64,000 bases of DNA from Marisa cornuarietis (Eukaryota; Mollusca; Gastropoda; Architaenioglossa; Ampullariidae): the NCBI GenBank assembly GCA_004794655.1, contig SMMW01000518.1, positions 62,001-126,000 on the forward strand, read 5' to 3'. Made by a program: the position numbers and the translations under genes. A model generated the notes under the pieces. It ran no database searches, was not told the origin of the DNA, and worked only from the letters and a program-made list of their open reading frames with translations. Within the stretch, counting starts at the first letter, position 1. Every line of letters starts with the position of its first letter. Below, piece after piece: positions 62,781-64,000 of this stretch.

Positions 62781-63805
62781 AGTGTAAGGAGAAAAGCAGT
62801 GCACATTTTTCTCACACCATAACCTCCTTTTTAAATATAAAATGGGAAATGTGAAGCCTCTGGATTTTTTGTGCTTCTTTGGGGGTCACGTTTGGACTAA
62901 GTGCTGTTCGCCGTCAATACGTACTTTTCTCAAAGCCGCTCGTTATCTCTCCCCCACCCTTTTCTCTCACATTCAGTGTTACGCTGCTTGATGGGGGGAG
63001 TAGGAATCCTCAACGTACGTTGAGCTTTGATTGCCCCTATACCAGTATTTCTAATACACCTTGAATTTTATTGCCTGGTTACTGATTGTAAAGCCTGGTT
63101 ATGCGTGAGGAAAGGTTGGAGGCAGGTAGGCTTTCAGTCCTAATATTTAGTGGTCATCGACCCCACTTTAAAAAACAAAACAAAACAGTGGTTAACCCTG
63201 TTTCAATGCGTATTTAAATTCTGACACAGAAATGGCGACGAATAGATTTTATTGAGCGTTTCTTACTACTCTTTGGATGCTACTTCAGGCCAAGATCTTA
63301 CCTATCTCATACTTCAGTGCTGGATAGTACTATAATGTTCACGAGTCTTTTCCATGTATAAAAATCTTTGTTCATGTTGTAAAATTTAGGGATATTTTCA
63401 TAGATGTAAAGGAGCCGCAAAACAACAATAGCTGTTTTGCAAGCAAATAATCTCCCTTAAATAAGATTGCATTTCTTCCTCTGTGGACACTTTTCATCAT
63501 AATTCGCTCTCCGGGGCAGAAGAATCAGTTTCAGACCAGAAAGTGAGAACCGGCTAATGACGCCACGTGTTCTGTGGTGTACATGACGCCACTTATCTGT
63601 ATGTGTTGCACTTTGTGTTATGTGCAGCTGTCGCTGGCCGCCGCCATGACTGTGATCGCCAGGACTGCAGATGCGACGACGACGACGACAGCAACGAGGG
63701 TGCAGTGTACAGCGGGGTCACAGTGCGACAGAAAACACCACTGCGTCAAGGAAAGCCCATCATACAACTTCGGCTACTGCACACCTTTTCTCAGAAGTGG
63801 CAATG
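58215..63805 (+). CDS. Secreted cysteine-rich protein, first two coding exons (partial, runs off the window)
   Basis: Exon 1, 58215-58256 (14 codons, MGHFASSCFCFVLL, donor TTG|GTAAGC), joins in phase to exon 2, 63628-63805 (acceptor TATGTGCAG, donor AATG|GTGAGG). The joined N-terminus is a signal peptide: hydrophobic through LLLSLAAAMTVIA, probable cleavage after RTADA. After a Thr-rich linker comes CTAGSQCDRKHHC then SYNFGYCTPFLRSGNG: cysteine spacing C-x5-C-x5-C-x11-C followed by TP. That resembles the start of colipase-fold domains (Dickkopf C-terminal, prokineticin/astakine), but only four cysteines are visible, so the family is a suggestion. The protein continues beyond this window. If the donor is not used, the frame stops at 63840. 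Intron 1 is about 5.4 kb and full of repeats. Confidence 0.65.
58366..58415. repeat. (GT)n microsatellite
   Basis: About 50 bp of pure TG repeats in intron 1 of the secreted-protein gene; a short (AT)n run follows at 58480-58496. Confidence 0.95.
58583..58917 (+). mobile_element. 3' tail of L2-like LINE with (ATT)n tail
   Basis: Starts CACCTTCCTACAATTGAATT, matching 9617 onward of the LINE at 7600-9940, and ends TGCGCTATAAAAATCTTCAC followed by eight or so ATT units. The 5' break abuts a short TGTACAC repeat. Confidence 0.88.
58918..60279. other. Intronic sequence, nothing recognised
   Basis: AT-rich part of intron 1 of the secreted-protein gene, with no supported exon or repeat boundary. 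Confidence 0.4.
60264..60352 (+). mobile_element. Short retroelement 3' tail (LINE/SINE type)
   Basis: A poly-T run is followed by AAAGCGCATTGAGTCGACTC and GCGCTATATAAATCTGCTTT, ending in AAT repeats. This AAGCGC...GCGCTATATAAAT arrangement is typical of L2-group LINE and SINE 3' ends. It differs from the 58583 family. Too short to classify. Confidence 0.5.
60551..61082. mobile_element. 532-bp MITE, copy 2, reverse orientation, with 7-bp target duplication
   Basis: Reverse-complement copy of 13700-14231, identical in length. Termini are CACGGACCTTCATTACTGG and CCAGTGAATGAAGGTCCGTG. Flanking duplication CTGAGAC occurs at 60544-60550 and 61083-61089. It lies in intron 1 of the secreted-protein gene. 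Confidence 0.92.
61859..62093. mobile_element. MITE with GTTGCACAA termini, copy 2 (235 bp, internally deleted)
   Basis: Starts CTGGGGTCAGTTGCACAACA and ends GTTGTGCAACTGGCCCCTG. The interior matches 53056-53327 in the same orientation, apart from a deletion of roughly 38 bp after ACTCTATTTAGAT. Confidence 0.8.
62712..62779. repeat. (ATT)n microsatellite
   Basis: About 22 uninterrupted ATT/TTA units. No LINE tail sequence directly precedes it, so it may be a free microsatellite. Confidence 0.95.
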
Positions 63806-64000
63806 GTGAGGCGATAGATCGGTCAGGAGTGACTGTTTGACTGGTTGACCGGTTCGTTTGTTTATTTGTTTGGTTACTTCGTTTGATTATTTGCCTGTTT
63901 TTTGTTTTTTTTTCTAGTTGGTTGCGTTGTTTATTGGTTTGTTCACTTGTTGATTGGTTATTGTGCTCGTTGGTTTGTTGGCTGGTTTATTGCTTTGCAT

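Overview
This window is nuclear DNA from an animal. It has intron-rich genes with GT-AG splice sites, AT-rich introns, many microsatellites, and a mix of L2-like, RTE-like, Penelope-like, SINE, hAT and other MITE repeats. The protein families and the repeat mix suggest a lophotrochozoan, most likely a mollusc and perhaps a gastropod; this is inference, not a database result. It holds no bacterial-style operons, CRISPR arrays or rRNA genes, and I saw no tRNA gene beyond a tRNA-derived SINE.

Five protein-coding genes could be assembled exon by exon. (1) 241-5927, minus: a complete POLDIP2 orthologue, 11 exons, 337 aa, including a 27-nt microexon. (2) 11316-15493, minus: a D-beta-hydroxybutyrate dehydrogenase-like SDR enzyme, 9 exons, 268 aa. 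(3) 24363-38122, minus: a DNTTIP1 homologue (scaffold of the MiDAC histone deacetylase complex), 14 exons, 1268 aa, whose conserved part follows an extension of about 860 residues, rich in Ser, Pro, Thr, Gln and His, encoded almost entirely by one giant exon. (4) 38330-46565, plus: a complete RNF25-type RWD-RING E3 ligase, 8 exons, 655 aa, head to head with gene 3 and only 207 bp away. (5) From 58215 to beyond the window, plus: the first two coding exons of a secreted cysteine-rich protein behind a TATA box, with Dkk/colipase/prokineticin-like cysteine spacing. For genes 1-4 the exon phases agree at every junction and the summed lengths are multiples of three ending in a stop.

Mobile DNA fills the introns and intergenic stretches. 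An L2-like LINE (about 7600-9940) carries a hAT-type MITE inside its reverse transcriptase, with an 8-bp target duplication. Tails of the same LINE family lie at 4342, 6200 and 58583. An RTE-like LINE with a 13-bp target duplication sits 44 bp inside an intron of gene 3. Two nearly identical 532-bp MITEs in opposite orientation, each with a 7-bp target duplication, lie at 13700 and 60551. A Penelope-like relic lies downstream of gene 4, and two copies of an unclassified repeat of about 500 bp lie at 16.3 and 43.4 kb.

The most unusual non-coding structure is a pair of related elements (49561-49852 and 54765-55331). They share a near-identical 23-bp core and a homologous spacer, but are built of tandem 20-bp palindromic units whose sequence differs completely between the copies, and the core is inverted relative to the spacer. 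I do not recognise this family.

The genes are ordinary neighbours rather than one pathway. The shared promoter of genes 3 and 4 is the only visible functional link.
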